The position numbers were made by a program, and so were the translations under genes. The notes under the pieces are model-generated. The model saw nothing but the letters and a program-made list of their open reading frames with translations. It had not been told where the DNA came from and ran no database searches. Below are positions 24,616 through 33,660 of a DNA stretch of 64,000 nucleotides, one piece after another; positions within the stretch are counted from its first letter, which is position 1; each line of letters starts with the position of its first letter. The DNA lies in contig SCRO01000093.1 in assembly GCA_004298505.1 (NCBI GenBank), positions 1-64,000 on the forward strand. Direction: 5' to 3'. Source of the DNA: Rhodanobacter sp. (GTDB taxonomy: Bacteria; Pseudomonadota; Gammaproteobacteria; Xanthomonadales; Rhodanobacteraceae).

Positions 24616-25427
24616 CGACGTTTCCGTCGGACAGGTTGGCCGCCGACGTGCGCCGGCAGACGGATCTCCGCGGCCAGTGGCAGGTGATCGGAGAATGCCT
24701 GTGGCAGCGCCCAGGTTTTCTCCAGCTCGATCGCTTGCGTAGTGAGGATGTGATCCAGCGCCCGTCGCGGCTTCCAGCTGGGAAAGGTCGGGGTGGACTG
24801 CGCCGGCGGCTGCAGGCCGCATTTGGCGAACAGGTGGCGCATCTCCGCGCTGTGCGGCTCGGTGTTGAGGTCGCCCATCAGCACGGCGTGCGGGAAATCC
24901 TGCAGCAGCTCGGCGATGAAACCGAGCTGGCGCTCGCGCGCCGGCGCGCTCAGCGACAAATGCGCGATCATCACCGCCAGCGCATTCTCACCCTCGCCGA
25001 ACTGCGCCAGCAAGGCGCCACGGCCGGGAATCCGGCTGGGTAGCGGGTAGTCGGTCACCAGAGTCGGTTCGAGCCGGCTGATCAGGCCATTGGCCGAATG
25101 CGCCAGCTTGGCCACCGGCCGGTTTGGCTGGTAGCTCCAGAACGGCAGCCCGGAGGTTTCGGCAAGATAGCGCGTCTGGTTGAGAAAACCCGAGCGCAGG
25201 CTGCCGGCATCGGCTTCCTGCAGGCCGATCACGTCGAACGCAGAGAGCACCTCGGCGAGGTGATCGAGATTGTCCATCTTGCTGCGCCCGGGCAGCATCG
25301 CGGCAACGCTGCGGGTGACGTAGTCACGGTAATGCTGCACCTTGCCGCCAGCCAGGATGTTGCAGCTGAGCAGGCGCAAGCGGCGCTCGGCAGGGGCAAC
25401 GGCTGAATGGGTTTCGGCGCGGGTCAT
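24612..25427 (-). CDS. endonuclease/exonuclease/phosphatase family hydrolase
   Basis: A 271-residue EEP-fold phosphodiesterase. Metal and catalytic motifs are LLSCNI, GLQEADA (Glu), VMIAHLSLS, VLMGDLNTEP (Asp/Asn) and FSDHLPLAAE (Asp-His). The substrate could be nucleic acid, phospholipid or inositol phosphate; sequence alone does not decide. The start is uncertain: ATG at 25427 was used, while the frame is open to 25505. The downstream membrane protein overlaps by four bases. Confidence 0.82.
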   Translation of the reverse strand: MTRAETHSAVAPAERRLRLLSCNILAGGKVQHYRDYVTRSVAAMLPGRSKMDNLDHLAEVLSAFDVIGLQEADAGSLRSGFLNQTRYLAETSGLPFWSYQPNRPVAKLAHSANGLISRLEPTLVTDYPLPSRIPGRGALLAQFGEGENALAVMIAHLSLSAPARERQLGFIAELLQDFPHAVLMGDLNTEPHSAEMRHLFAKCGLQPPAQSTPTFPSWKPRRALDHILTTQAIELEKTWALPQAFSDHLPLAAEIRLPAHVGGQPVRRKRR

Positions 25428-25569
25428 GGCAACAACATACGACAGAAAAAGAAGGGGTCGCCTACGGCTGGCATGCCGCGCAACCCACCGGCGCATAGCA
25501 TGCACTCAGCAGCGTGAATGCCATGCCTGCCGCACGATGCGATGCGCCAGGCAACCCGGCTCGCCGCGC

Positions 25570-26220
25570 TTATTTGCCGGCCAGCTCGCGCTTGGCCAGC
25601 CACAACGCCACCGCCAGCATCCTGGCGTGCGAGGCGACCGTGGTCACGCGGTATTTTCCGTCGATCACCAGGGTCGGTGTACCGTCGACCTGCCAGGTGC
25701 GCAGCAGGTCGAGATCGCGTTTCATCTTGGCGGTGGTCGCCTCCGAGGTGGCAATGCGCATGAAGTCGGCCCGGTTGACGCCTTCACGCGCATAAAAATC
25801 GGCGAGTTCGTCCATCGAGTTGATCGGGTAGTGCTCGCCGAACTTGGCCACGAACAGTTGCAGGTGCGTGCGCTCGACCACGCCGAGCTCTTGGGCTGCG
25901 TAATACGCACGCGCGAACGGCACCCACTCGGCATTGAACGGCGCCGGCAACAGCTTGAATTCAACCCCGGCCGGCAACTCCTTGCGCAGCTTTTCGGCAT
26001 CCGGCGCGAACTGGGCGCAGTGGATGCAGCCGTAGGAGAACACCTCGACCAGTTCGACCTTGCCGCTGTTGCTGTAGCGCTGGTGCGGGGTGGGCAAGGT
26101 GACGTAGTCGGTGCCTTCGGTGTACGGCGCCGAGTCGCTGGGTTGCGCGATGCAGGCGCTGGCCAGCAGCAAGCCGCTGAGCAGGGCGAAAACATGCAGG
26201 CGGGCGAATCGCTTGAGCAT
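25570..26220 (-). CDS. dsbA: periplasmic thiol:disulfide oxidoreductase, DsbA family
   Basis: A 216-residue DsbA-like protein that introduces disulfides into exported proteins. It has an N-terminal signal peptide, the redox site Cys65-Ile-His-Cys68 in VFSYGCIHCAQ and the cis-Pro loop VDGTPTLVIDGKY. The usual DsbA dipeptide is Pro-His, so the Ile is a deviation expected to shift redox potential. It lies 64 bases downstream of a second DsbA gene on the same strand. Confidence 0.9.
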   Translation of the reverse strand: MLKRFARLHVFALLSGLLLASACIAQPSDSAPYTEGTDYVTLPTPHQRYSNSGKVELVEVFSYGCIHCAQFAPDAEKLRKELPAGVEFKLLPAPFNAEWVPFARAYYAAQELGVVERTHLQLFVAKFGEHYPINSMDELADFYAREGVNRADFMRIATSEATTAKMKRDLDLLRTWQVDGTPTLVIDGKYRVTTVASHARMLAVALWLAKRELAGK

Positions 26221-26284
26221 CAGGGGTGTTCTCTTGGGCGGGATGGGCGCGGCGTGGCGCGCGACCTGGTCGAACGAAACCGGC

Positions 26285-27151
26285 TTACTTCCCAGCCTGT
26301 TCCTTGGCTACCAGCCACTGGGTCAGCTCGACCGTCTGTGCATAGCCACCGGCTGACGTCGTGTCGTAGCGGTATTTGCCGTTGACCACCATGGACGGCG
26401 TGCCGGACACGCCGTACGCCTTGATCAGGTCGTCCGCGCGCTTCATCTTGGTGTTGATCGTGAACGAGTTGGCGACGGCAACGAACTCCTGCGCATTCAC
26501 ACTGAACTTCGCGGCATAGAACTTGGCGATATCGTCGATCGTCGGCCACGCCTCTTTCGGCTTCAGTCCGGTACCCTTGAGGTTGTAGGTGGCGGTCTCG
26601 CCGGTCTTCCAGGTGGCGTCGAACATCGCGTCATAGCTCTTGTCGGCTACGCCCAGCGACTGCGCCGCGTAAAACGCGCGCTGATAGACCGGCCAGTTCT
26701 CGTCGGGGCGGAATGCGGCCGGAAGATAGTTCATCACGACGCCTGCCGGCAGGCTCTTCGCGATCTGGTCGGCGGTGGAATGGAACGCATTGCATGCCGG
26801 GCAGCCCCAGGAGAACACTTCCGTCACCTCGATCTTGCCCGGATGGCTGGTCGGCTGGGCCGGGTCGATCAGGAAGTAATTCTTGCCCGCGACCCACTTG
26901 CCGTTGTCGACGAATGGCGTGGCCGCGGCGGCCGCGGTCGTGCTGTCGCTGGCGGCCGGGGAGGTGACGGTGCTGCTGGCGGCGGGTTCCGCCGTGGTGG
27001 CGGCTGCGGCACTGCTGGCTGCCGGTGCCACGGCCGCCGCGCTGCTGGTGACGGCCGGCGTGGTTGGCGGCGCCGTGTTGTTGTCGTTGTCATGACTGCA
27101 GGCGGCTAGCGCGAGCAGGGCGGCACACAGGAGTGGCAAACGCTTGAACAT
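26285..27151 (-). CDS. lipoprotein DsbA-like thiol:disulfide oxidoreductase
   Basis: A 288-residue protein. The lipobox LALAAC (Cys18) predicts a lipoprotein. Residues ~25-78 are a low-complexity Ala/Ser/Thr/Pro linker, then a DsbA domain with Cys117-Pro-Ala-Cys120 in EVFSWGCPACNAF and the cis-Pro loop GVSGTPSMVVNGKY. ATG at 27151 has GAGG five bases upstream. It is the second DsbA paralogue in tandem and differs by membrane tethering and active-site dipeptide. Cytochrome c4 lies just upstream on the same strand. Confidence 0.9.
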   Translation of the reverse strand: MFKRLPLLCAALLALAACSHDNDNNTAPPTTPAVTSSAAAVAPAASSAAAATTAEPAASSTVTSPAASDSTTAAAAATPFVDNGKWVAGKNYFLIDPAQPTSHPGKIEVTEVFSWGCPACNAFHSTADQIAKSLPAGVVMNYLPAAFRPDENWPVYQRAFYAAQSLGVADKSYDAMFDATWKTGETATYNLKGTGLKPKEAWPTIDDIAKFYAAKFSVNAQEFVAVANSFTINTKMKRADDLIKAYGVSGTPSMVVNGKYRYDTTSAGGYAQTVELTQWLVAKEQAGK

Positions 27152-27214
27152 GGCAACCTCGAATCGGTGAAGCGTGAAACCGAGAACGCCGACCTCGGGT
27201 CGGCGCATGGTCGA

Positions 27215-27988
27215 TCAGGGAGTGGCGGCCGGCGGCTGGCTGTCCGTGCTGTGCAGCCCTTCGATGTAGCTGGCTACTGCGGCGATGTCCTTGGGGTCCA
27301 GTTTCTTGGCAATCGTCGGCATGATCTGCGAATGGGCATCGCTGCCCCAACTGACGCCGTCATGCCAGGCCTTCAGTGTGGCCTCAATGTACTGCGCATG
27401 CTGGCCGGCCAGCTGCGGATACATCGCGCCCGGGTTACCGCGGCCATCGATGCTGTGGCAGGCCATGCAGGCGGGAATGTCGTGCGTGCCGTCACCCTGG
27501 CGAAACAGGGTCTGGCCCTGCTCGACCAGGGCCTGGTCCGCCACCCCGGGCCGCGACTTCTGGCCGGCAAAATAGGCGCCGACGTCATGCATGTCCTGGG
27601 TGGACAGCGGCGTGGCCATAGCCGACATGATGGGGTTCTGGCGCTTGCCGGATTTGAAATCGGTCAGCTGGCGCACGATGTACTGCTCGCTCTGGCCGGC
27701 CAGCTTGGGGTATTGCGCGTCGGTGGAATTGCCATCCAGCCCATGGCAGGCACCGCAGACTGCGGCCTTGGCCTGGCCGGCACTGGCGTCCCCCGGCTTG
27801 ACCGCGGCTTCGGCTGCCGTGGCAGGCGCTGCCGCACTGCCGGTGCCGGCGGGCTGCGCCGCACTGGTGGCGGCAGCGGGTGCGCCGGCTGGCGGCTGGG
27901 CCATCAGGGCGGTGGCGGATAGCGCAAACGCGAGAGCCACGGCGGACCCGGGCATGGCGAGTCGAAAACCTGTGGAGCGAAAACTCAT
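27215..27988 (-). CDS. diheme cytochrome c4
   Basis: A 257-residue periplasmic cytochrome with a signal peptide, an Ala/Pro-rich linker and two heme domains: CGACH in KAAVCGACHGLDGN and CMACH in IPACMACHSIDGRG. The paired PKLAGQSEQYI and PQLAGQHAQYI segments with later Met ligands are typical of cytochrome c4, an electron carrier to terminal oxidases. ATG at 27988 has GGGAG nine bases upstream. It is divergent from engB. Confidence 0.92.
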   Translation of the reverse strand: MSFRSTGFRLAMPGSAVALAFALSATALMAQPPAGAPAAATSAAQPAGTGSAAAPATAAEAAVKPGDASAGQAKAAVCGACHGLDGNSTDAQYPKLAGQSEQYIVRQLTDFKSGKRQNPIMSAMATPLSTQDMHDVGAYFAGQKSRPGVADQALVEQGQTLFRQGDGTHDIPACMACHSIDGRGNPGAMYPQLAGQHAQYIEATLKAWHDGVSWGSDAHSQIMPTIAKKLDPKDIAAVASYIEGLHSTDSQPPAATP

Positions 27989-28100
27989 ACACTTGACTCC
28001 CGAGAGACTTGCGAACACTGCCAACGAGGCCACCAAAGCCCGCAGCAGGCAGAAACCGCAGAATTATCCCGTGCCATCCTACCTTGGTCAAACCATTCCC

Positions 28101-28739
28101 ATGCCCAATACCCTTCGAGGTGCGCAATTCGTGCTCGCCGCGCACCGCATCAGCCAGTTGCCCGCCGACGAAGGCGCCGAAGTGGCTTTCGCTGGCCGCT
28201 CCAACGCGGGTAAATCCAGTGCGCTCAACACCTTGACCAATCACAAGGGCTTGGCGCGCACCTCCAAGACGCCCGGACGCACCCAGCAGATGGTCGCCTT
28301 CAGCCTGCCCGTGCCGCTCACGGGCGACAGCCAGCCGCCGCTGGATGCGCGCCTGATCGACCTGCCCGGCTACGGCTACGCCAAGGTGCCGCTGGAGATG
28401 CGCGAGCACTGGAAGCAGGAAATCGACGCCTACCTGCACCAGCGTCGCAGCCTGCGCGGGTTGGTGCTGATCGTGGATATCCGCCATCCGCTGAAGGAGT
28501 TCGACCGGTTGATGCTGCAGTTCTGCCTGGATACCGCATTGCCGTGCCATGTGCTGCTGACCAAGGCCGACAAGATCTCGCGCGGCCAGGGCATGCAGGC
28601 GTTGGCTGCGCTGCGCAAGCAGTTCGTTGCGGAAAGTCTGCATGCCACCGCGCAGATTTTCTCGTCGTCCGCTGGTACCGGCGTGGACGAGGCGCGCGAG
28701 GCTGTGATGGGTTTGTTGCGGCAGCCGCGCGAGCGCTGA
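28101..28739 (+). CDS. engB: ribosome biogenesis GTPase EngB/YsxC
   Basis: A 212-residue TrmE-Era-EngA-EngB-Septin GTPase needed for large-subunit assembly and division. G1 is AFAGRSNAGKSS, G2 lies in the TSKTPGRTQQ segment, G3 is DLPGYGYAKV and G4 is LLTKADKI. Start ATG at 28101 gives the usual N-terminus (MPNTLRGAQFVLAAH); no clear Shine-Dalgarno is seen. The divergent arrangement with cytochrome c4 is common in Xanthomonadales. Confidence 0.93.
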   Translation: MPNTLRGAQFVLAAHRISQLPADEGAEVAFAGRSNAGKSSALNTLTNHKGLARTSKTPGRTQQMVAFSLPVPLTGDSQPPLDARLIDLPGYGYAKVPLEMREHWKQEIDAYLHQRRSLRGLVLIVDIRHPLKEFDRLMLQFCLDTALPCHVLLTKADKISRGQGMQALAALRKQFVAESLHATAQIFSSSAGTGVDEAREAVMGLLRQPRER

Positions 28740-28898
28740 GCGCCCGGTTGAGTCCGCTCGCAGCTGGTGCTCTTGTTTGTGAATGGGGATTCGTGGCTCG
28801 GGCGTCGCGTTTCGCAACGGCGTCAGTTGGCGAGTTTCTTTTGGGTGTCTCGTGGACTGAGGATCAAGAGCGTTTCGTGCGCCTGCGGCGCCCGAGTT

Positions 28899-29186
28899 AC
28901 TTTTCTCTTGCGTGGCCAAGAGAAAAGTAACCAAAAGAGAAGGCCACCCCGCTTGGCGCTTGCTGGGCATCCTGCCCGGCAAGTCCGTGAGTCGGGGCCG
29001 GGCTTTTCGCCAGCACATCCCTGTGCTGGCGAAAAGGAGTCGACCTCGGGCAACTGCTCCTGCGTTGTCTCAACTCGGGCATCCATGCCCTCGCCATGTC
29101 GACTCCCGCTGCGCGGCCTGTCGACCCCGACTCACCGCCGCACAGGGGCCCCGGGTAGAGCAGCGGGTCATCCTGGCCCGCACTTT
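28899..29186. repeat. mosaic hairpin repeat, copy B
   Basis: The second copy of the block at 123-405. It opens with the same 12-bp hairpin (ACTTTTCTCTTG against CAAGAGAAAAGT). The second hairpin is perfect here: TTTTCGCCAGCACA faces TGTGCTGGCGAAAA across a four-base loop, at about 29004-29036. The CTCCTGCGTTG module follows that hairpin rather than preceding it. It sits in the 628-bp gap after engB; the flanks 28740-28898 and 29187-29367 contain no gene I can support. Confidence 0.85.
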
Positions 29187-29367
29187 TCAGAAAACCGATG
29201 CAACAGCAAAAGCCCCACGCAGCGGCGCTATCCTTCTTCTGGATGAAGGGCCGGGCACAAGGGAGACTGATAGTCCGCTATCGACCCCTTGCTGCCTCTG
29301 ACCACCGGCTGCTTCCGGGAACCCTGACCGAGCTGGGCTCCGGCTCACCCGAAACGTGGTCGCAAGC

Positions 29368-29751
29368 TCAATACATCAAATTGCCGCTCTTCGTCACGGA
29401 CGGCACGATCTGGATAGCATCCCAATGCTCGACGATCTTGCCGGCGTCATCGAAGCGGAAGAAGTCCATCGTCACGTACTCGTCGCCACCCGGCCAGGTC
29501 TGGTGCGTGTGCAGCGCGACCAGATCGCCCTCGGCCACCGCACGCACGAACTCGATCGACTTGCCCGGATACTGCTGCGCCATCTCGGTGAAGTAGTCGA
29601 TGAAGGCCTGCTTGCCGTCCGCCACCACCGGGTTGTGCTGGATGTACTCGGCGCCGACGTAGCGCGCGACCGCCCGGGCCGGGTCGCCCAGGTAGGCTGT
29701 GCGATAGAAGTCGATGGCATTGCGCTTGTTGGCGTCCAGATCGTGCGTCAT
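29368..29751 (-). CDS. SnoaL-like / NTF2-superfamily protein
   Basis: A 127-residue protein with the SnoaL-like polyketide cyclase fold. Recognisable pieces are KRNAIDFYRTAYLGDPARAV, YIQHNPVVADGKQAFIDYF and the terminal VEHWDAIQIVP. Members include small hydrolases, isomerases and proteins with no known reaction, so only the fold is assigned. ATG at 29751 has GAGG five bases upstream and starts seven bases after the stop of the dehydrogenase gene, so the two share an operon. Confidence 0.85.
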   Translation of the reverse strand: MTHDLDANKRNAIDFYRTAYLGDPARAVARYVGAEYIQHNPVVADGKQAFIDYFTEMAQQYPGKSIEFVRAVAEGDLVALHTHQTWPGGDEYVTMDFFRFDDAGKIVEHWDAIQIVPSVTKSGNLMY

Positions 29752-29758
29752 GTCGGCC

Positions 29759-30772
29759 TCAGAATCCTTCGAGCACGATCTTGCCGCGCGCCGAGCCGCT
29801 TTCGATCTGTGCATGCACCCGGCGCAAGGTCGCCGCATCGATCTTGCCGGCGGTTTCGGTGGCGGTGGAGTGGATGCGCCCGGCGTCGACCAGTGCCGCC
29901 ACCTCGTTCAGCAACTGCCCCTGCCGCGCCATGTCCGGTGTACCGAACATCGAACGCACAAACATCAGCTCCCAGTGCAGCGATACGGCCTTGCCCTTAA
30001 GTGGCAGTGCACTGAGTTGCACCGGGTCGTCGATCAGGCCAAAGCGACCCTGCGGTGCAATAAGCTCGACGATGTCGGCGAAATGGATCTCAGTCTGCGT
30101 GGTCGAAAACACGAAGCCGGGCGCGCCGAGGCCGAGCGCCTTCACTTGCGACGCCAGCGGTTGGCGGTGGTCGATCACATGGTGGGCGCCACACTCTTGC
30201 ACCCAAGCCTGGGTCTCGGGCCGCGACGCGGTGGCGATCACCGTCAGGTCGGTCAACGCGCGCAGCAGTTGGATCGTGATCGAGCCGACGCCGCCGGCGC
30301 CGCCAATCACGAGGATGGTCTGGCCGCCCTGCGCGGTCGGGCGCTTGACGTCGAGCCGGTCGAACAGCATCTCCCAGGCGGTGATCGCCGTCAGCGGCAG
30401 CGCCGCGGCCTCGGCATGGCTCAGCATGGTGGGCTTGTGGCCCACGATGCGTTCGTCGACAAGGTGGTATTCGCTGTTGGTGCCGGGTCGGGTGATGGAG
30501 CCGGCATAGAAGACCGCGTCGCCGGCTTTGAAGGCTTTCACCTCGGGCCCGACGGCCTCGACGACGCCGGCGGCGTCGAAGCCGAGGATGCCCCATGCGC
30601 CCGCCTCTGGTGCCTTGCGCACGCGCAGCTTGGCGTCCACGGGGTTCACCGAGACGGCGTGGACCTTGACCAGCAGGTCGCGGCCGGTGGCTTGGGGCTT
30701 GTCGAGGGTGATGTCCTGTAGCGCGTCTTCGCGCTCGATAGGACCAGGGGTCCGATAGGCGACGGCTTTCAT
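29759..30772 (-). CDS. zinc-type alcohol dehydrogenase / quinone oxidoreductase (MDR)
   Basis: A 337-residue medium-chain dehydrogenase. The N-terminal GroES-like fold (MKAVAYRTPGP, VHAVSVNPVDAKLR) is followed by a Rossmann domain with VIGGAGGVGSITIQLL. The catalytic and structural Zn cysteines are not evident, so it is probably a zinc-free NAD(P)H quinone or enoyl reductase. ATG at 30772 has AGGAGA nine bases upstream. It is the second gene of the leftward oxidoreductase cluster divergent from the LysR gene. Confidence 0.87.
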   Translation of the reverse strand: MKAVAYRTPGPIEREDALQDITLDKPQATGRDLLVKVHAVSVNPVDAKLRVRKAPEAGAWGILGFDAAGVVEAVGPEVKAFKAGDAVFYAGSITRPGTNSEYHLVDERIVGHKPTMLSHAEAAALPLTAITAWEMLFDRLDVKRPTAQGGQTILVIGGAGGVGSITIQLLRALTDLTVIATASRPETQAWVQECGAHHVIDHRQPLASQVKALGLGAPGFVFSTTQTEIHFADIVELIAPQGRFGLIDDPVQLSALPLKGKAVSLHWELMFVRSMFGTPDMARQGQLLNEVAALVDAGRIHSTATETAGKIDAATLRRVHAQIESGSARGKIVLEGF

Positions 30773-30813
30773 GATCAGTCTTCTCCTGGTTCGAGTCGTG
30801 GTTTGTCGGTTGT

Positions 30814-31620
30814 TCAGGCGCGGTCGCGCAGCAGAGCCTCGATCGATTGCACGACCTCGGCCGACTTGCGCGGGTCGAGCGCATCGGGATGAGGCTTGGC
30901 GAACCGGCCCGTATCGTTGTCGAAGTACTTTCCCGACGCGTCCGAGAACTCGTCCGAAAGCGCAGCGCGTGCCAGGATCTTGGCGCCGATGCCGATGTCG
31001 CCACCGGCCACGCCGAAGGCCTCCTTCACCATCTTGCTGCCGAGCATCGACCCGGGATTGACCGCGACGACCACCGGACCATCCTTGCCGAGGACCAACG
31101 CCAGATGACGCGACCACATCGTCAGCGCCAGCTTGCTCTGCGCATAGGCGGCCGTGTCGTCGAGCTTGCGCCCACCGGCCAGCGCGGCCAGATCGACCGG
31201 CGCCTGCGCCGCCGACGACAGGTTGATCACGCGCCCGGATGTTTCCATTGACGGCAACAGCCGCTGGGTCAGCAGCCAGGGCGCGATCGTGTTGACCGCA
31301 AAGCGCATGTCCAGCCCGTCGGGTGTGGCCGTTTCCGGTGTGCGGAATACGCCGGCGTTGTTGATCAGCACGTCGATTCGCGCATGGCGCTGGGCCACGG
31401 CCTGCGCGAGGCCTTCGACTTCCGAGAGGCGTGACAGGTCGGCAAGGTAGGTCGCAATGGGCTCAGCCCCTGCTTGGCCGGACAGTGCCTGCGCCGCGTC
31501 GGCCAGTTTGGCTGGCTGCCGCCCGTGCAGCAGCACGGTGTGGCCCTGCGCGGCCAGCAGGCGCGCCGTCGCCAGGCCAATGCCGTCGGTTGAACCGGTG
31601 ATGAGGATGGTTTTCAGCAT
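30814..31620 (-). CDS. short-chain dehydrogenase/reductase
   Basis: A 268-residue SDR. The cofactor loop is TGSTDGIGLATA, the NNAG motif is DVLINNAGVF, Ser is in NLSSAAQ and the active-site Tyr/Lys is AAYAQSKLAL. All catalytic residues are present. The substrate is unknown. It is flanked by two MDR dehydrogenases in the same direction with short spacers, consistent with one transcript under the LysR regulator. Confidence 0.87.
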   Translation of the reverse strand: MLKTILITGSTDGIGLATARLLAAQGHTVLLHGRQPAKLADAAQALSGQAGAEPIATYLADLSRLSEVEGLAQAVAQRHARIDVLINNAGVFRTPETATPDGLDMRFAVNTIAPWLLTQRLLPSMETSGRVINLSSAAQAPVDLAALAGGRKLDDTAAYAQSKLALTMWSRHLALVLGKDGPVVVAVNPGSMLGSKMVKEAFGVAGGDIGIGAKILARAALSDEFSDASGKYFDNDTGRFAKPHPDALDPRKSAEVVQSIEALLRDRA

Positions 31621-31651
31621 GATGGATGTGTGCTCATTGGGAAGCGCAAGC

Positions 31652-32638
31652 TTAAACGCCAATGACGACCTTGCCGACCGCTTGTCCGTTGCTCAAGCGG
31701 GCATATGCCTTGCCCACGTCCGCCAGGCCATATCGCGTCTCATCCAGCAGCGGCTTCAGCCCACCGGCGTCCACGATCTCGGCCAACTTGGTAAGGATGG
31801 CGCCATGGGCCTCGCGCTTGTGGCCATGCAGCATCGGGATCAGCATGAAGACAACGTGTAGCGACAGGCCCTTGAAGTGGGCTGGCGTCAAGTCGAGTTC
31901 CAGCATGGATGATGTGGTGGCAACCTGCCCGTTCAATGCGGCGGCCTCGAACGATTTCGTGATGTTGGCGCCACCCACCGAATCAAGAACCACGTCGAAG
32001 CCCGCACCGCCTGTGTGCCTGGCCACGTAATCGGCCACCGGCTCGATCTTGTAGTTGATGGCCGTGGCGCCGTACTGTTCGATGGTGGCCATGGCATTGC
32101 CGCCGGAGCAGGTAGCATACACATTGGCACCCCAGTGTTTGGCCAGTTGCACGGCAATATGCCCCACACCACCCACGCCGCCGTGCACCAGCACCTTCTG
32201 GCCTGACCGCGTGCCCGCTCTCTGCAGGCCCTCATAGGCGGTAATGCCGGTCAGCGGCAACGCCGCCGCCTCGCGCATCGACAGGGTCCTGGGCTTGTGG
32301 GCGATCAATCGGGCATCGGCCAGCATGTACTCCGCCAGCGCCCCTTGCAGGTCGGTCAGTCCACCGGCGCAGCCGTACACCTCGTCGCCCACCACAAAGC
32401 CGGTGACACCCTCGCCGATGGCTTCGACGGTACCGGCGAAGTCCATACCGAGCACGGCGGGCAGGTTCGGCGACAAGGGCAGGTCCGTGCCCATCTGGCG
32501 GATCATGGTGTCGACCATGTTCACGCTCGTTGCGGCGACACGCACCACCACATGTCCGGCCTTGGCCGTGGGCTTGGCCAGTTCGGAAAGTTTGAATTCG
32601 GCGGTGGTGCCATATTCATTGAGGACCATTGCTTTCAA
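31652..32638 (-). CDS. MDR-family NAD(P)-dependent quinone oxidoreductase
   Basis: A 328-residue quinone-oxidoreductase-type MDR. Features are AATSVNMVDTMIR, VLGMDFAGTVEAIGEGV, the Rossmann loop VHGGVGGVGHIAVQLAKHWG and the C-terminal LSNGQAVGKVVIGV. The best start is TTG at 32638 (MKAMVLNEYG), with AGGAGA seven bases upstream; the ATG three codons in is less well placed. It is the first gene of the leftward cluster and faces the LysR gene across 107 bases. Confidence 0.87.
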   Translation of the reverse strand: MKAMVLNEYGTTAEFKLSELAKPTAKAGHVVVRVAATSVNMVDTMIRQMGTDLPLSPNLPAVLGMDFAGTVEAIGEGVTGFVVGDEVYGCAGGLTDLQGALAEYMLADARLIAHKPRTLSMREAAALPLTGITAYEGLQRAGTRSGQKVLVHGGVGGVGHIAVQLAKHWGANVYATCSGGNAMATIEQYGATAINYKIEPVADYVARHTGGAGFDVVLDSVGGANITKSFEAAALNGQVATTSSMLELDLTPAHFKGLSLHVVFMLIPMLHGHKREAHGAILTKLAEIVDAGGLKPLLDETRYGLADVGKAYARLSNGQAVGKVVIGV

Positions 32639-32745
32639 TTCGTTTCTCCTGGGGTTTCAGTGATTGCCAGGGACTATGATTACTATCCACATCAATTGAA
32701 AGCATCTAGAATCGACTTTACTAATCGTGAAATCAATATAATCAA
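32639..32745. promoter_or_regulatory. divergent promoter region with a LysR-type box
   Basis: This AT-richer intergenic segment carries TGAT (32677-32680) and ATCA (32691-32694) as an inverted repeat across ten bases, the style of a LysR-regulator site. For the regulator, TTGAAA (32696-32701), 17 bases and TACTAA (32719-32724) is a possible promoter overlapping that site, which would allow autorepression. Assignment is by pattern only. Confidence 0.4.
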
Positions 32746-33660
32746 ATGGATACTGATAGCGTCCGCTTGTTCGTCCTGGCGGCCGAAAAGCTAAACATCA
32801 GCGCCGCCGGCCGCGCGCTAGGCATGGCGCCGGCAGTGGCCAGCGCCCGGTTGGCCAAGCTGGAAAAGACCCTGGGTGCTGATTTGCTGCACCGCTCGAC
32901 GCGCAAGGTTGCGCTGTCATTGGAGGGGGCCGCATTCCTGTCTTACGCCAAAGAGATCCTGGCGCAAGAAGACGCGGCACTCGCTGCCCTGGGCCTGGGG
33001 CAACCACTGGCTACCGGTACCTTGCGCTTTGCGGCGTCCAGCACCTTTGCCCAGATCTACATCGCGCCGCTGCTCCCTGAATTCCTGCAACGGCATCCCG
33101 GCATCAACCTCGATCTGCGCTTGTCAGACACACCCTTCGATCTGATCGAGGGCAGCTTTGACCTGGCACTGCGCAATAGCGCGCTCGACGACAGCGGGCT
33201 CAGGTGCCGCAAGCTGGCCGACGACCGGCGCATTCTTTGCGCGTCGCCCACCTACCTCGACCAGGCCGGAACGCCGCAGCATCCCAATGATCTGACGAGT
33301 CACCAGCTGATCGGCTTCAGGAGCGCGTCACCCAAACGCCTGATCGGCCCTGATGGACAGTCCGGGCAATTCGACCCGGGCAAAGCCAATTGCCGGTTGG
33401 TCATAGACGACGGCTTGAGCCAAAAGATCACGACCATGGCGGGCGGCGGGATTTCGATCAACTCGCGTTGGAGCATCCATCGCGAATTGGCAGAGGGATC
33501 GCTCGTTCACGTGCTACCCGACTATATGCTCGACGATCTGGCAGCCCTGTGGCTCGTCTATCCGAAATCCAACGTCCTGACCGCGAAAGTCAGGGTCTTC
33601 ATCGACTTCTTGATGGAGAAACTCGCCGCGCATCCCATGATGGTGACCCAGCTGACGTAG
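32746..33660 (+). CDS. LysR-family transcriptional regulator
   Basis: A 304-residue LTTR. The N-terminal winged HTH reads VLAAEKLNISAAGRALGMAP then VASARLAKLEKTLGADLLHR. The effector domain includes GTLRFAASSTFAQIYIAPLL and LPEFLQRHPGINLDLRLSD, typical of the CrgA/DsdC-like subgroup that controls adjacent oxidoreductases. It is divergent from the MDR-SDR-MDR-SnoaL cluster and is its likely regulator. The inducer is unknown. Confidence 0.92.
   Translation: MDTDSVRLFVLAAEKLNISAAGRALGMAPAVASARLAKLEKTLGADLLHRSTRKVALSLEGAAFLSYAKEILAQEDAALAALGLGQPLATGTLRFAASSTFAQIYIAPLLPEFLQRHPGINLDLRLSDTPFDLIEGSFDLALRNSALDDSGLRCRKLADDRRILCASPTYLDQAGTPQHPNDLTSHQLIGFRSASPKRLIGPDGQSGQFDPGKANCRLVIDDGLSQKITTMAGGGISINSRWSIHRELAEGSLVHVLPDYMLDDLAALWLVYPKSNVLTAKVRVFIDFLMEKLAAHPMMVTQLT

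Noticed and set aside
28767-29246. ORF through repeat copy B
   Set aside because: It translates the hairpin repeat; similar reading frames occur in copy A in several frames, as expected of a non-coding repeat.
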